NCBI RefSeq assembly: GCF_000502835.1
Contig: NZ_AYVL01000009.1
Span: forward strand, 1 to 64,000
Length of the DNA: 64,000 nt
Direction of reading: 5' to 3'
Source of the DNA: Mesorhizobium sp. LSJC280B00
GTDB taxonomy: Bacteria; Pseudomonadota; Alphaproteobacteria; Rhizobiales; Rhizobiaceae
A model generated the notes under the pieces. The model worked only from the letters and a program-made list of their open reading frames with translations. It did not search any database and was not told the DNA's origin. Positions within the stretch are counted from its first letter, which is position 1, and every line of letters starts with the position of its first letter. Shown here in pieces: positions 37,797 to 48,209 of this stretch. Position numbers and translations under genes: made by a program.

Positions 37797-38609
37797 TCAA
37801 TTTCCCTCGAACACCGGCTTCTCCTTAGCCACGAAAGCCGTGTACGCCCGCTCGAAATCGCGGGTCTGCATGCAGATCGCCTGCGCCTGCGCTTCCGCTT
37901 CGATCGCCTGGTCGAGACCCATCGACCATTCCTGGTTCAGCTGCGTCTTGGTCATGCCATGGGCGAAGGTCGGGCCGGAAACGATGCGCGCGGCCATGTC
38001 GAGCGCGTCGGCCTCAAGCGTTGCGGTATCGACCAGCCGGTTGTAGAAGCCCCAGCGCTCGCCTTCCTCGGCACTCATCGTGCGGCCGGTATAGAGCAGC
38101 TCGGCGGCGCGGCCCTGGCCAATGATGCGCGGCAGGATCGCGCAGGCCCCCATGTCGCAGCCGGCAAGGCCGACGCGGGTGAACAGGAATGCTGTCTTGG
38201 CCTGGGGCGTGGCGATGCGGATATCGGAGGCCATGGCGATAATCGCGCCGGCGCCGACCGCCACGCCATCGACCGCCGCAATAATCGGCTTGCCGCAATT
38301 CAGCATCGCCTTGACGAAATCGCCCGTCATGCGGGTGAAGGCGAGCAGCGCCTTCATGTCCATCTTGACCAGTGGGCCGATGATTTCGTGGACATCGCCG
38401 CCCGAGCAGAAATTGCCGCCATTGGGCAGGACCACCACAGCATCGACATCATCGGCGTAGACAAGGTCGCGAAATATGTCGCGCAATTCGGCATAGCTGT
38501 CGAAGGTCAGCGGGTTCTTGCGCTCCGGTCGATCGAGCCGGATCTTTGCGATCTTGCCTTCGACCTGCCAGAGGAAATGCTTCGGCTTGCGGCCGGCCAG
38601 CTTCGTCAT
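37797..38609 (-). CDS. Enoyl-CoA hydratase/isomerase (crotonase) family protein
   Basis: This 270-residue crotonase-fold enzyme has oxyanion-hole segments [14 protein letters not shown] (~residue 68) and [20 protein letters not shown], and [21 protein letters not shown]. The position of the second crotonase glutamate is occupied by GCDMGAC, so the exact reaction (hydration, isomerisation or hydrolysis) is uncertain. ATG 38609 follows GGGAGGGACGGG; its ATGA overlaps the MarR stop. Expected role: hydration or ring opening of a CoA-bound intermediate after the acyl-CoA dehydrogenase. Confidence 0.9.
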   Translation of the reverse strand: MTKLAGRKPKHFLWQVEGKIAKIRLDRPERKNPLTFDSYAELRDIFRDLVYADDVDAVVVLPNGGNFCSGGDVHEIIGPLVKMDMKALLAFTRMTGDFVKAMLNCGKPIIAAVDGVAVGAGAIIAMASDIRIATPQAKTAFLFTRVGLAGCDMGACAILPRIIGQGRAAELLYTGRTMSAEEGERWGFYNRLVDTATLEADALDMAARIVSGPTFAHGMTKTQLNQEWSMGLDQAIEAEAQAQAICMQTRDFERAYTAFVAKEKPVFEGN

Positions 38610-39076
38610 TCCCGTCCCTCCCAATTGCTGCGGAAGGAGGTCAGCATGCCGGTCAGCCGGCGCGCCTCATCCTCGCTCACATTGCCCAGCAACTCGCCGA
38701 CCCATTTCTCATGCGCGGCGGCGATCACGGCGAAAATCTTCGATCCCTCTTCCGTCAGCCGTACCATCGAGGTACGGCGGTCGCCATTGCGTCGGGCCCG
38801 CATCACCAACCCTTCCGAGACCAGCCGGTCGATGATGCCGGTGACATTACCGTTGGACACCAGCAGGAAGCGCGAAAGATCGCTCATCAGCATGCCCTCC
38901 GGCGCGCGGTAGAGCGCGGCCATCACGTCGAAGCGTGGCAGCGTTGTGTTGAACTCTTGCCGCAGTCGTTCGCGCAGCTCGGCCTCGATGGTGCGCGAGG
39001 CGCGCAGCAGGCGTATCCACAGCCGCAGGCGGTCCTTGCCGGGTCCGGACGGGGCGGGCAGGGGACCGGCTACCAT
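38606..39076 (-). CDS. MarR-family transcriptional regulator
   Basis: This 156-residue winged-helix regulator has [23 protein letters not shown], wing [17 protein letters not shown] and dimerising terminal helices. It lies inside the catabolic run, overlapping the SDR gene by 7 bp and the crotonase start by 4 bp, so it is co-transcribed and presumably autoregulated. In aromatic-acid pathways MarR proteins often release DNA on binding the CoA-thioester or the free acid. The AAGCTT palindromes at 42189, 49801 and 35924 are candidate sites. Confidence 0.93.
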   Translation of the reverse strand: MVAGPLPAPSGPGKDRLRLWIRLLRASRTIEAELRERLRQEFNTTLPRFDVMAALYRAPEGMLMSDLSRFLLVSNGNVTGIIDRLVSEGLVMRARRNGDRRTSMVRLTEEGSKIFAVIAAAHEKWVGELLGNVSEDEARRLTGMLTSFRSNWEGRE

Positions 39077-39843
39077 GTCTCACCTCCGGAGATCGAAATC
39101 GTCTGCCCGGTAATCGACCGGGCGGCGTCGCCACACAGATAAAGTACCGCGGCCGCAATTTCTTCCGGCTGGATGAAGCGGCCTTGCGGGTTGGTCGCGG
39201 CTAGGCTTGTCCGTGCCTGCTCGGACGAGCGGCCGGTCGTTTGGACGATGCGCTGGACGGTGCTCTCCAGCATCTCGGTTTCGACAAACCCTGGGCACAC
39301 GGCATTCACTGTTATGCCGGACTTGGCGGTCTCGACGGCGAGTGCCCGCATCAGGCCGACGACGCCATGCTTGGCGGCAACGTAAGCTGCGACATAGGGA
39401 TAGCCTTTCAGTCCGGCGGTGGAAGCGACGAAGATGATACGGCCAGTCTTGCGCACTGCCATGCCGGCCAACGCCGGCTTCACCGTCAGGAACGTACCGG
39501 TCAAGTTGACGTCGAGCGTGCGCTGCCAGTCTGCCAGCGAGGTCCGCTGCGCCGGGGCACTGCCGGACATGCCGGCATTGGCAACGACGATGTCGAACGC
39601 TCCGCGTGCCGCTTCCGCGGCCTCGTAGAGCGACGCCATCGACGTCTCGTCGGTGACGTCGGCGGCAATGGCGAAGATGGACTTGTTCTCCGCGGCGACC
39701 TCGGCAAGCGGCTCCACGCGCCGGCCGCAGATGGTCACGTCAACGCCCGCGCCGGCCAGCGCCAGCGCGATCGCGCGGCCGACGCCGGAGCCGCCGCCGG
39801 TGACCAGCGCATGACGCCCCGAAATCGTCGCCGCGGCACTCAT
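39070..39843 (-). CDS. Short-chain dehydrogenase/reductase (3-hydroxyacyl-CoA dehydrogenase type)
   Basis: This 257-residue classical SDR has NAD-binding [19 protein letters not shown]-type motif [11 protein letters not shown], catalytic Ser in [10 protein letters not shown], and [16 protein letters not shown] supplying Tyr and Lys. The C-terminus [16 protein letters not shown] is family-typical. ATG 39843 overlaps the stop of the flavoprotein gene (ATGA). In this setting it is likely to oxidise a hydroxyacyl-CoA or reduce a ring ketone; the context does not decide which. Confidence 0.93.
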   Translation of the reverse strand: MSAAATISGRHALVTGGGSGVGRAIALALAGAGVDVTICGRRVEPLAEVAAENKSIFAIAADVTDETSMASLYEAAEAARGAFDIVVANAGMSGSAPAQRTSLADWQRTLDVNLTGTFLTVKPALAGMAVRKTGRIIFVASTAGLKGYPYVAAYVAAKHGVVGLMRALAVETAKSGITVNAVCPGFVETEMLESTVQRIVQTTGRSSEQARTSLAATNPQGRFIQPEEIAAAVLYLCGDAARSITGQTISISGGETW

Positions 39844-42134
39844 ACTTTCAACCCCGCTGCCGCTTCGCGTTCGGCCAGCCGGTAGAGCTGGTCGCGGCCG
39901 GGCAGATAGGGATCCGGCCATTTGACGCCGCGATCGCCAAGCATGACGGCCGCGTGCAGCGTCCAATACGGATCGGCAAGATGCGGCCTAGCCAGTGCGA
40001 CGAGATCGGCGCGGCCCGCCATCAGGATCGAGTTGACGTGGTCCGGCTCATAGATATTGCCGACCGCCATCGTCGCCATGCCGACCTCGTTGCGGATGCG
40101 ATCGGAAAACGGCGTCTGGAACATGCGGCCATAGACCGGTCTTGCCACGGCCGAAGTCTGGCCGGCCGATACGTCGCAGATGTCTACGCCGGCCTCATGC
40201 AGCAGCCGCGCGATCTCTACGGCATCGGCCGGCGTCACGCCTTCGATGCCCAGCCAGTCATTGGCGGAGATGCGCATCGAGATCGGCTTCTCGGCCGGCC
40301 ACGCGGCGCGCACCGCATGAAAGATTTCCAAGGGGTAGCGCATGCGGTTTTCCAGCGAGCCGCCATAGGAGTCGGTGCGCCGGTTGGTCAAGGGCGTGAT
40401 GAAGGAGGACAGGAGATAGCCGTGCGCGGCGTGGATTTCGAGCATGTCGAAGCCGCAGCGCGCCGCCATCTCGGCCGAAGCGACAAACTGGTCGCGCACC
40501 ATATCCATGTCGGCGCGGTCCATCGCCTTCGGCACCTGGTTTTCCCGCGACCACGGCACGGAAGACGCTGCCATGACGGGCCAATTGCCTGAGGGCAGCG
40601 GCACGTCGGTTCCCTGCCAGCCGAGCCTGGTCGACCCCTTGGCACCGGAATGGCCGATCTGGGCGCAGATCTTGGCCTCGGTTTCGGCATGGACGAACTC
40701 GACCAGCCGCTTCCAGGCGACCTCATGCTCGGGCGCATAGAAACCAGGGCAGCCAGGCGTGATGCGGCCCTCCGCGCTGACGCACGTCATCTCGATGTAG
40801 AGGAGACCGGCGCCGCCCTTGGCCCGTTCGGCGTAATGGGCGAAATGCCAATCGGTCGGACAGCCGTCGACCGCTTTGTACTGCGCCATCGGCGAGACGA
40901 CGACGCGGTTCTGCAGCGCCATGCCGCGCAGCCGGAACGGCGCGAACATCGGCGCGCGACGCAGATTGTTGCCCCCGGCGCCGGCCTGGCGCTGGAACCA
41001 CTCCTCGGCGCCGGCCAGCCATTCGGCATCGCGCAGCCGCAAATTCTCGTGACTGATGCGTTGCGAACGCGTCAGCAGCGAATAGTTGAACTGCACCGGA
41101 TCGAGGCCGAGATAGCGCTCGACCTCCTCGAACCATTCGAGCGAATTGCGCGCCGCCGACTGCAGCTTCAGCACTTCGGTGCGGCGGGCGTCCTCATATT
41201 TGCTAAAGGCGGCCTCGAGGTCTGGCTCGGACTCGAGATAGTCGGCCAGCGCCACCGCGCTTTCCAGCGCCAGCTTGGTGCCGGAACCGATCGAGAAATG
41301 CGCGCTCGCCGCCGCGTCGCCCATCAGCGCCAGGTTCTTGTAGGACCAGCGTTCGCACAAGACGCGCGGGAAATTGATCCACGCCGAGCCGCGGATATGA
41401 TTGGCGTTGGTCATCAGCGCGTGGCCGCCGAGATGACGGGCAAAGATGCGCTCGCAGACGGCAATCGATTCCTGCTGCGACATCGCGCCGAAGCCGAAGC
41501 GCTGCCAGGTCTGCTCGCTGCATTCGACGATGAAGGTCGCGGTATCGCTGTCGAACTGGTAGGCATGCGCCCACACCCAGCCATGCTCGGTCTTTTCGAA
41601 GACGAAGGTGAAGGCGTCGTCGAATTTCTGGTGGGTGCCGAGCCAGACGAACTTGCATCTACGAATGTCGATATCGGGCTTGAACACGTCGACGAAGGCG
41701 CTCCGCGCTTTCGAGTTCAACCCGTCGGCGGCGACAACCAGGTCGTGCCTCTCCATATATGGCTTGGGATCGGCGATGTCGGTTTCGAAGACCAGCTTGA
41801 CGCCGAGTTCGCGCGCCCGCCGCTGCAGCAACGTGAGCAGCCGCTTGCGGCCAATGCCGCAAAAGCCGTGACCGGTCGAGACCGTGCGCACGCCGTCATG
41901 GATGACGGCGATATCGTCCCAATAGGCGAAATGCTTGCGGATCCAGACGGCGCTGACCGGGTCGTTTTTGGTCAGGTTCTCCAGCGTTTCCGCCGACAGC
42001 ACGACGCCCCAGCCAAACGTATCATCGGCACGGTTGCGCTCGAACACCGTGACCTCATGCGCGGCATCCCTGAGCTTCAGCGAGATTGCAAAGTAGAGCC
42101 CGGCTGGTCCGCCGCCGAGAACCGCAACTTTCAT
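39840..42134 (-). CDS. 2-aminobenzoyl-CoA monooxygenase/reductase-like (bifunctional salicylyl-CoA 5-hydroxylase/oxidoreductase)
   Basis: This 764-residue two-domain flavoprotein has an FAD aromatic-hydroxylase domain at residues 1-375 ([55 protein letters not shown]). Residues ~393-764 are an Old Yellow Enzyme/FMN domain ([40 protein letters not shown], the [16 protein letters not shown] end). This fusion is the architecture of 2-aminobenzoyl-CoA monooxygenase/reductase from Azoarcus evansii, which hydroxylates C5 and then reduces the ring. Database names use salicylyl-CoA 5-hydroxylase for the same family. It heads the leftward beta-oxidation genes, and a TTCAAGCTTGAA palindrome lies 55 bp upstream. 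Whether the substrate is aminobenzoyl- or salicylyl-CoA cannot be decided from sequence; no CoA ligase gene is nearby. Confidence 0.9.
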   Translation of the reverse strand: MKVAVLGGGPAGLYFAISLKLRDAAHEVTVFERNRADDTFGWGVVLSAETLENLTKNDPVSAVWIRKHFAYWDDIAVIHDGVRTVSTGHGFCGIGRKRLLTLLQRRARELGVKLVFETDIADPKPYMERHDLVVAADGLNSKARSAFVDVFKPDIDIRRCKFVWLGTHQKFDDAFTFVFEKTEHGWVWAHAYQFDSDTATFIVECSEQTWQRFGFGAMSQQESIAVCERIFARHLGGHALMTNANHIRGSAWINFPRVLCERWSYKNLALMGDAAASAHFSIGSGTKLALESAVALADYLESEPDLEAAFSKYEDARRTEVLKLQSAARNSLEWFEEVERYLGLDPVQFNYSLLTRSQRISHENLRLRDAEWLAGAEEWFQRQAGAGGNNLRRAPMFAPFRLRGMALQNRVVVSPMAQYKAVDGCPTDWHFAHYAERAKGGAGLLYIEMTCVSAEGRITPGCPGFYAPEHEVAWKRLVEFVHAETEAKICAQIGHSGAKGSTRLGWQGTDVPLPSGNWPVMAASSVPWSRENQVPKAMDRADMDMVRDQFVASAEMAARCGFDMLEIHAAHGYLLSSFITPLTNRRTDSYGGSLENRMRYPLEIFHAVRAAWPAEKPISMRISANDWLGIEGVTPADAVEIARLLHEAGVDICDVSAGQTSAVARPVYGRMFQTPFSDRIRNEVGMATMAVGNIYEPDHVNSILMAGRADLVALARPHLADPYWTLHAAVMLGDRGVKWPDPYLPGRDQLYRLAEREAAAGLKV

Positions 42135-42188
42135 CGTGCGATCTCCTCTTCGCTTCTGTTTGTCGAGTTTACGCCTGAGACGGATTAA

Positions 42189-42200
42189 TTCAAGCTTGAA
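42189..42200. promoter_or_regulatory. TTCAAGCTTGAA palindrome upstream of the two-domain flavoprotein gene
   Basis: This perfect 12-bp palindrome lies 55-66 bp upstream of the flavoprotein start, within a 138-bp gap after the VOC gene. It shares the pattern TT-n-A-w-GCTT-n-AA with sites at 35924 and 49801, all in front of transcription units of the same gene island. It is a candidate operator for one of the two MarR proteins. Confidence 0.5.
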
Positions 42201-42272
42201 GTTTCAGGATTGAAACAATCCGCCCCAGAAACCCAGCTTGCCGGCAGTTGCGCAGGCCAGGGACGCCCCGGG

Positions 42273-42872
42273 CTATTTTTCCGGGTTCTTCGGGCTCCAC
42301 AGCACCGTCTCCGCATCTTTTTCATAGGCCATGCCATTGGGATAGCTGATCGCTTCCAACTGCAAGCCCCAGGGCGCCTGGAAGTAGAGGATGGTCTGGC
42401 CGGCCGCCGGGCCTTCGGTAACCGGCAGCGGTCCCATCCGCGTCTTGACGCCCTTGCCGTCAAGATAGGCTTTTGCGGCGGCGATGTCGTCGACATAGAA
42501 GGCGATATGGAAGCCGCCTATGTCGCTGTTGCGAGGCGTCAGGTCCTTCTGGTCCGGCGCGGTGTATTTGAACAGCTCGATGTTCGACCCGTGTCCGCAG
42601 CGGACCAGGGTGATCTCCTCAATCACCGCCTTGGGATCGACGCCCAGCAGATCCTGCATGAATGTGCCCTTGTCGTCGGCGAACGGGCCGAACGACATCG
42701 CCTTCTTGCAGCCAACCACCTCGGTGAAGAAATCGACCGCCTGCTCCATGTCGGGGACGGTGACGCCGGTGTGGTCGTGGCCACGCATGCCGGGAATGGA
42801 ACTGGCGTAAGCCGTGCCGATGCCTCCCAGCACGGTGGCGGTGAGCACTGCGTAGCGGATTGCATTCTTCAT
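42273..42872 (-). CDS. Exported VOC-family protein
   Basis: This 199-residue protein has a signal peptide (MKNAIRYAVLTATVLGGIGT, cleavage after AYA) followed by two glyoxalase/VOC modules: HTGVTVPDMEQAVDFFTEVV and FHIAFYVDDIAAAKAYLDGK. ATG 42872 has GGAGG nine bases upstream; upstream in-frame ATGs at 42881 and 42956 are less well placed. Secretion of a VOC protein is unusual. It lies 80 bp after the ABC ATPase gene in the same run, so it may bind or process the imported aromatic compound in the periplasm. Confidence 0.82.
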   Translation of the reverse strand: MKNAIRYAVLTATVLGGIGTAYASSIPGMRGHDHTGVTVPDMEQAVDFFTEVVGCKKAMSFGPFADDKGTFMQDLLGVDPKAVIEEITLVRCGHGSNIELFKYTAPDQKDLTPRNSDIGGFHIAFYVDDIAAAKAYLDGKGVKTRMGPLPVTEGPAAGQTILYFQAPWGLQLEAISYPNGMAYEKDAETVLWSPKNPEK

Positions 42873-42952
42873 GTCAGTCATCCTCCATCGCGGGACATTT
42901 TGCCGGGTGCACGCCTGAGGCCCGCTCTTTAGCGTGCGAATAGGATTGTGTT

Positions 42953-43783
42953 TCATGCCGGCGCCTTTGCGGCGGGAAGCAGCCAGGCATCATCGATCTC
43001 GGGCAGCGGAATGGCGGCGAGGAGGTCGCGCGTGTAAGCCTGCTGCGGCTTCTCGAACAAAGTATCCGTCGCACTGGCTTCGACGATCGCGCCTTCGCGC
43101 ATGACGATCACTTGCCGGCAGAGCCGCCGGATCACCGACAGGTCATGGCTGATGAAGGCGACGGTCAGGCCCATCTCCGCTGCAAGCTTTTCCAGCAGCG
43201 TCAGGATCTGTGCCTGCGTCGACACGTCGAGGCCTGAGACGATTTCGTCGGCCAGCACGAATTTCGGCGACAGCGCCAGCGCTCGGGCAATGCCGACGCG
43301 CTGGCGCTGGCCGCCCGACAATTCATGACGATAGCGGCTGGCGAAGCCTTGCGGCAGGCCGACGCGCTGAAGCGCTTCAGCAACTCGGGCTTTCAGATTG
43401 TCGCCGAGGCCATTCTGTTTGAGTGGTGCGGCGATGATGCTGGCGATGGTGCGGCGTGGGTTAAGCGACGACATCGGGTCCTGGAAGATCATCTGCAGAT
43501 TGCGGCGCAGCGGCCGGAGTTCGGCCTCAGCCAGATGCGTGATGTCGCGGCCGTCGAAGATGACCTTGCCGGCGCTCGGCTCCAGAAGCCGCACTAAGGC
43601 GCGGCCAAGCGTCGATTTGCCGGAGCCGGATTCGCCGACGATGCCGGTCACCGATCCCTTTGGCAGGTCGAAATCCAGCCCTTTCAGGATCTCGGCCAAG
43701 GGCGCGCGGCCGATCAGCGGCTTGCGCGTCATGTCGGGCAGCGCGACCTTCAGCCCACGCACGGAAAACAGCGGCTCAGCCAT
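42953..43783 (-). CDS. Dipeptide-type ABC transporter ATP-binding protein (DppF/OppF-like)
   Basis: This 276-residue ATPase has Walker [16 protein letters not shown], signature LSGGQRQRVGIARAL, and Walker B FVLADEIVSGLDVSTQ. The Walker B glutamate is followed by IVS rather than the usual PVS or PTT. ATG 43783 with GGAGG upstream overlaps the preceding ATPase by 8 bp. It is the fifth gene of a complete importer whose substrate is probably related to the adjacent aromatic catabolic genes. Confidence 0.93.
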   Translation of the reverse strand: MAEPLFSVRGLKVALPDMTRKPLIGRAPLAEILKGLDFDLPKGSVTGIVGESGSGKSTLGRALVRLLEPSAGKVIFDGRDITHLAEAELRPLRRNLQMIFQDPMSSLNPRRTIASIIAAPLKQNGLGDNLKARVAEALQRVGLPQGFASRYRHELSGGQRQRVGIARALALSPKFVLADEIVSGLDVSTQAQILTLLEKLAAEMGLTVAFISHDLSVIRRLCRQVIVMREGAIVEASATDTLFEKPQQAYTRDLLAAIPLPEIDDAWLLPAAKAPA

Positions 43784-44666
43784 GCGGGCGCCTCCAGGCC
43801 TGATCGGCGGCGGCGATCTCCGAAGCAAGCCCGGCCAGCACCGCCTCGTCCACCGGCTTCAGCGAGGCGAAGGGATCGGTGTAGCGTGGCGTCGCGGCCA
43901 TCAGAGCTCGCGTGTAGGGGTGCTGCGGAGCGGCGAAGAGAGCGGCCGTTTCGGCCTCCTCGACCACCTTGCCAGCATAGAGCACCGAGACCTTCTGGCT
44001 GATCTTGGCGACGACGCCGAGATCATGGGTAACGAACAGGATCGCCGTGCCGTGCTCGCGCTGCAGTTGCGCGATCAGCCGCAGGATCTGCTTCTGCACA
44101 GTCACGTCGAGCGCCGTGGTTGGCTCGTCGGCGACGATCAGCCTTGGTTCGGCTGCGAACGCCGCGGCGATCAGCACGCGCTGGCGCATGCCGCCGGACA
44201 GCTCGTGCGGATAGCATTTGAGGACACGCTCGGGTTCGCGGATTTGCACCTCGTCCAGCAATTGGCGGATGCGTGCATCGGCCTTCTCGCCGCTCCAGCC
44301 GAGGATGCGCACCAGCCGGTCGGTCATCTGCGGGCCGATGCGGCGTGACGGGTTGAGCGCGGTCAGCGGGTCTTGCGGGATCAGCGCCGTGCGCGCGCCG
44401 ATCAGCGTGCGCCTTGCCTTGGCCTGCAGTTTGCCGAGGTCCTCGCCCTCAAGCAGCATGTCGCCTTCGACGATGCGCACGCTCGAAGGCAGCACGCCAA
44501 GCACCGCCTTGCCGATCATCGTCTTGCCGGCGCCGCTCTCGCCGACCAGCGCGCGCACCTCGCCGGGCTCGACGGCGAGCGACACCGAGCGCAGCACGCG
44601 CAAGCCATTAGGCAGCACCGCGCTAAGGCTGCGTATGTCGAGGCAGGGTTTCGCCAGCGCGTTCAT
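43776..44666 (-). CDS. Dipeptide-type ABC transporter ATP-binding protein (DppD/OppD-like)
   Basis: This 296-residue ATPase has Walker [16 protein letters not shown], signature [15 protein letters not shown], Walker [15 protein letters not shown] and switch [13 protein letters not shown] 44666 overlaps the permease stop (ATGA); the longer open frame upstream reads through the permease gene and is not real. Confidence 0.93.
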   Translation of the reverse strand: MNALAKPCLDIRSLSAVLPNGLRVLRSVSLAVEPGEVRALVGESGAGKTMIGKAVLGVLPSSVRIVEGDMLLEGEDLGKLQAKARRTLIGARTALIPQDPLTALNPSRRIGPQMTDRLVRILGWSGEKADARIRQLLDEVQIREPERVLKCYPHELSGGMRQRVLIAAAFAAEPRLIVADEPTTALDVTVQKQILRLIAQLQREHGTAILFVTHDLGVVAKISQKVSVLYAGKVVEEAETAALFAAPQHPYTRALMAATPRYTDPFASLKPVDEAVLAGLASEIAAADQAWRRPHG

Positions 44667-45511
44667 CGCAGCACCGGATCGAAACGTGCCCTGAGGCCCT
44701 CGCCAAACTGGCTGAACGACAGCACCGTCAGGATCAGCGTGACCAGCGGGAACACCAGCACCCACCAAGCCTGATGGATCGACAGGCGGCCCTCGGCGAT
44801 GATGCCGCCCCAGGTTGGGTCGTCGGTCGAGATCGACAGATTGACGAAGGACAGGATCGCCTCGACGATGACGGCAATGCCCATCTCCAGCGACAGCAGC
44901 GCGACGATCGACGGCACCACATTGGGCAGCACTTCGCGCAGCATGATGCCGATGCGGCCGTAGCCGGCGATGCGGGCATTCTCGACATAGTCCATGCGCG
45001 ACTGGCCCATCGTCTCGGCGCGGATCACCCGGCAGAAGCGCGTCCAGTCGATGACGGCAATGGCAATGATAACCGAGCTCAAGCCGGTGCCGAGCACGGC
45101 GACCAGAAGGATGGCAAACAGCACCGGCGGAAACGCCATCCAGACATCGACGATACGCGAGATGATGCGGTCGGCCCAGCCGCCGAAATAGCCGGCGATC
45201 AGCCCCAGCGTCGAGCCGACCAGGCAGGCGGCAAGGGCTGCCGCGAAGGCGACGATGAAGGCGATGCGGGCACCGAAGATCAGCCGTGACAGGAGATCGC
45301 GGCCGAGACTATCGGTGCCGAGCCAGTAGCCGGGCTCGGCTCCATCGAGCCAGAACGGCGGCAGGCGCTCCAGCATCAAATCCTGCGCCAGCGGGTCCTG
45401 CGGTGCGACCAGCGGCGCAAAAATTGCGGCCAGCAGCGCAATCAGCAGCCAGCCGCCGGCCAGCCACAGGCGTGCCCGCGAGCCATGTCTCGAAATGCGG
45501 GCCTCATCCAT
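44663..45511 (-). CDS. Dipeptide-type ABC transporter permease (DppC-like)
   Basis: This 282-residue permease has about six spans, LLGTDSLGRDLLSRLIFGAR-type motif (here WLGTDSLGRDLLSRLIF) and EAA loop SRMDYVENARIAGYGRIGIM. It overlaps the upstream permease by 8 bp and the downstream ATPase by 4 bp, so the importer genes are tightly coupled. Confidence 0.93.
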   Translation of the reverse strand: MDEARISRHGSRARLWLAGGWLLIALLAAIFAPLVAPQDPLAQDLMLERLPPFWLDGAEPGYWLGTDSLGRDLLSRLIFGARIAFIVAFAAALAACLVGSTLGLIAGYFGGWADRIISRIVDVWMAFPPVLFAILLVAVLGTGLSSVIIAIAVIDWTRFCRVIRAETMGQSRMDYVENARIAGYGRIGIMLREVLPNVVPSIVALLSLEMGIAVIVEAILSFVNLSISTDDPTWGGIIAEGRLSIHQAWWVLVFPLVTLILTVLSFSQFGEGLRARFDPVLR

Positions 45512-46511
45512 GGCGCAGCCTCGGATTGAGCAGGGCGTACATCATGTCGACGGCAAGGTTGATCAGCACAAACAGCAGCGCGAAGACCAGCACGATGCCC
45601 TGGATCAGCGGCAGGTCGCGGTTGATGACGGCATCGATCGCCATGTTGCCGAGACCTTCATAGGAAAACAGTCGTTCGACGATGACCGTGCCGCCGATCA
45701 GGAAGGTGAACTGCACGCCGACCAGCGTCAGCGTCGGCAGGGCCGCGTTCTTCAGCGCCTCGCGCAGGATGACCTGCGTTTCCGAAAAGCCCTTTACCCG
45801 CGCCAGCACGACGTAGTCGAGGTCGAGCACTTCCTTCAGCGACTGTTTCAGCAGCTGCGAGATGATCGCGGCCAGTGGCAGCGCCAGCGCAATCGCCGGC
45901 ATCAGCATGTGTGCCAGCAGGTCCCTGGTCAGGTCGAAGCGCAGCCGTACGATGCTTTCGAACAGATAGAATTGCGTGGCGAAGGGCAGGTCGAGCTGCG
46001 GCGACACCCGGCCAGAAATGTCGAAGATAGGCACCAGCACGCCGAACAGAAGGATCAGCACCAGGCCCCACAGGAAATCGGGAATCGAGAGTGCCGCACC
46101 GCTGGCAATGTCGATGCCGGCTTCGACCGCGGTGCCGCGTTCGCGCGCGCCGAGGATCGCCGTCGTGCCGCCGATCGCCAGCGCCATCACAAGCGCGACG
46201 ATGGCGAGTTCCAGCGTGGCCGGGAGGCGATTGAAGACCAGCCCAAGCACGTCCTGCCGCAGTGAGATCGACGTGCCGAAATCGCCCCTGACGACACCGG
46301 CCAGCCAGATGAAGAATTGCTGGACGATGGTCTTGTCCAGCCCGTAAAGCGCGCGCAGCCGAGCGATGTCGGCATCGGTCGCGCCGGGCGGCAGCATCAT
46401 CGCGATCGGGTCGCCCGGCGCGACACGGATGACGATAAAGACGACGACGGCCACGCCGAACAGCGTGATCGCCATCGTCAGAAGACGGATCAGGAATCTT
46501 TGCAGCAGCAT
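45504..46511 (-). CDS. Dipeptide-type ABC transporter permease (DppB-like)
   Basis: This 335-residue permease begins MLLQRFLIRLLTMAITLFGV and has the RVAPGDPIAMMLPPGA region and EAA loop LDYVVLARVKGFSETQVILR. ATG 46511 gives the family length; 17 extra upstream codons starting at a TTG are not family-like. The ribosome site is weak. It partners the DppC-like permease that follows. Confidence 0.92.
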   Translation of the reverse strand: MLLQRFLIRLLTMAITLFGVAVVVFIVIRVAPGDPIAMMLPPGATDADIARLRALYGLDKTIVQQFFIWLAGVVRGDFGTSISLRQDVLGLVFNRLPATLELAIVALVMALAIGGTTAILGARERGTAVEAGIDIASGAALSIPDFLWGLVLILLFGVLVPIFDISGRVSPQLDLPFATQFYLFESIVRLRFDLTRDLLAHMLMPAIALALPLAAIISQLLKQSLKEVLDLDYVVLARVKGFSETQVILREALKNAALPTLTLVGVQFTFLIGGTVIVERLFSYEGLGNMAIDAVINRDLPLIQGIVLVFALLFVLINLAVDMMYALLNPRLRHG

Positions 46512-46575
46512 GGTCGCCCGTGGCGGAAAATGCGCGCCGTCATTCCGGACGGCGCGCGGCAAGCCGAAGACTGTC

Positions 46576-48102
46576 TCAGGCCGGGCTCATCAGCGCCGGC
46601 AGAAGTGCGCCCGACACATGCTGCACCACATTGACGCCCTTGGCATGCACGATCGGCTGCGCATACTGGATCAGCGGCAGCACATAGGCCTGTTCGGCGA
46701 TGTATTTGTCGACGGCCTTCCAGCCGGCAATGCGCTTGGCCTCGTCCTTCTCGCCCCATAGTGGATTGATCATGTCGATCAGGTCCTGGCTGTCCCATAC
46801 CGAATGCGGGCTTGGGCCATACATGGCAAAGCCGGTCGACGTGGTGGGATCGCCGATGGCATTGCCCCAATTGTAGAAGGCCGCCGGCGCCAGCTTGTCG
46901 GCGGCGCGCAGCTCGTAGTGCTTGGCGATCTCGTAGACCTCGATCGTTGCCTCGATGCCGACCTTGCGCCACATGCCGACGATCGCCTGGATCATCTCGT
47001 AGTCCTTGGGCTTGAAGCCCTTGGTCGTCTGTATCGTGAACTTGACCGGCTTTTCCGGCGAATAGCCGGAGGCGGCCAGCAGTTCCTTGGCCTTGTCCGG
47101 ATTGTGCTCCACCTTGATCGACGCATCGTAGGCCTCGTATTCCGGCGTCTCCAGCGTATCGATGGGCTGGCCGTAACCGCGCAGCAGCCGGTCGACCAAA
47201 AGCTTTTTGTCGACCGCCATCACCGCCGCCTGGCGCACGTTCTTGTCCAGCATCACGTCGATGTCGTTGAAGAAGATCATGCCGATGTCGGAGACGTTCT
47301 TGCATGAGCCGGCAAGTCCATCCTTGGCGATCAGGCGGTCATATTCCTCATAGGGGATTTCCAGCGTCACCTGCGAGGAACCGGACTCGATCTCGGCGAC
47401 GCGGCTCGCCGCATCGGTGACGAACTTGATGGTTACGTTTTCGAAGGCCGGCTTGCCGCCCCAGTAGTTCGGGTTGGCCTTGAGCCGCAGGAAGGCGTTG
47501 CGCTCGAATTTGTCGACCATATAGGGCCCGGTGCCGATCGGGGCTTTCTCAAAACCCTCGGCGCCGACCTTTTCGTAATAGGCCTTCGGCATGATGTAGC
47601 CGGTCAGGAACGACATCCACTTGAAATACACCGGGTCGAATTGCACGACGTCGCCGGTGATCTTGTTGCCGTCGATCTTGAAGTTGTTGACGTTCTTCCA
47701 GACGAACTGGATCGGGTTGCCGGTCTTTTCATCGCCCGCCCGCTGCAGCGACCAGACCACGTCTTCGGCCGTGAATGGCGAGCCGTCATGCCAGGTGACG
47801 CCCTCGCGCACCGTCATCATGATCTTGCTGCGATCCTCGTTCCAGCCCCATTCGGTGAGCAGGCCGGGCGCGAAAGAAAGATCCGGCTTCTGCGGGATGA
47901 ACTGGTCGAACACCGACTGGTAGAGACCCTGGATGGTCGGGTTGACCGCCGAAGGCCCGGTGGTCGGGTCCCAGGACGGCAAATTGACATTGTAGGCGAT
48001 GGTCAGTTCGCCGGCAGCCTTGGCGATTTGCGGCAGGCCGAGCGCCGTGGCGCCAAGTGCGGCCGCGCCATATCCGAGCAATTCTCGTCTGTTGATTGTC
48101 AT
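46576..48102 (-). CDS. Dipeptide-type ABC transporter substrate-binding protein
   Basis: This 508-residue SBP family 5 protein starts MTINRRELLGYGAAALGATA, a twin-arginine-like leader with cleavage near AKA. The mature part has REGVTWHDGSPFTAEDVVWS and VRQAAVMAVDKKLLVDRLLR. Family 5 proteins bind peptides, opines, nickel and some amides, so the ligand is open; context suggests an aromatic or amide compound fed to the surrounding enzymes. It lies 107 bp after an FAD oxidoreductase gene in the same direction. Confidence 0.93.
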   Translation of the reverse strand: MTINRRELLGYGAAALGATALGLPQIAKAAGELTIAYNVNLPSWDPTTGPSAVNPTIQGLYQSVFDQFIPQKPDLSFAPGLLTEWGWNEDRSKIMMTVREGVTWHDGSPFTAEDVVWSLQRAGDEKTGNPIQFVWKNVNNFKIDGNKITGDVVQFDPVYFKWMSFLTGYIMPKAYYEKVGAEGFEKAPIGTGPYMVDKFERNAFLRLKANPNYWGGKPAFENVTIKFVTDAASRVAEIESGSSQVTLEIPYEEYDRLIAKDGLAGSCKNVSDIGMIFFNDIDVMLDKNVRQAAVMAVDKKLLVDRLLRGYGQPIDTLETPEYEAYDASIKVEHNPDKAKELLAASGYSPEKPVKFTIQTTKGFKPKDYEMIQAIVGMWRKVGIEATIEVYEIAKHYELRAADKLAPAAFYNWGNAIGDPTTSTGFAMYGPSPHSVWDSQDLIDMINPLWGEKDEAKRIAGWKAVDKYIAEQAYVLPLIQYAQPIVHAKGVNVVQHVSGALLPALMSPA

Positions 48103-48209
48103 GGTCGTTCCCCTGTTGCTTTTATGCGCGGTGTCGTTGTCAATCGGTGGGTTCAGGCTCCTTGGGCAACCGCGCCTTGTCCTCCTTCACCCTAGATGAA
48201 AAATGGAGC

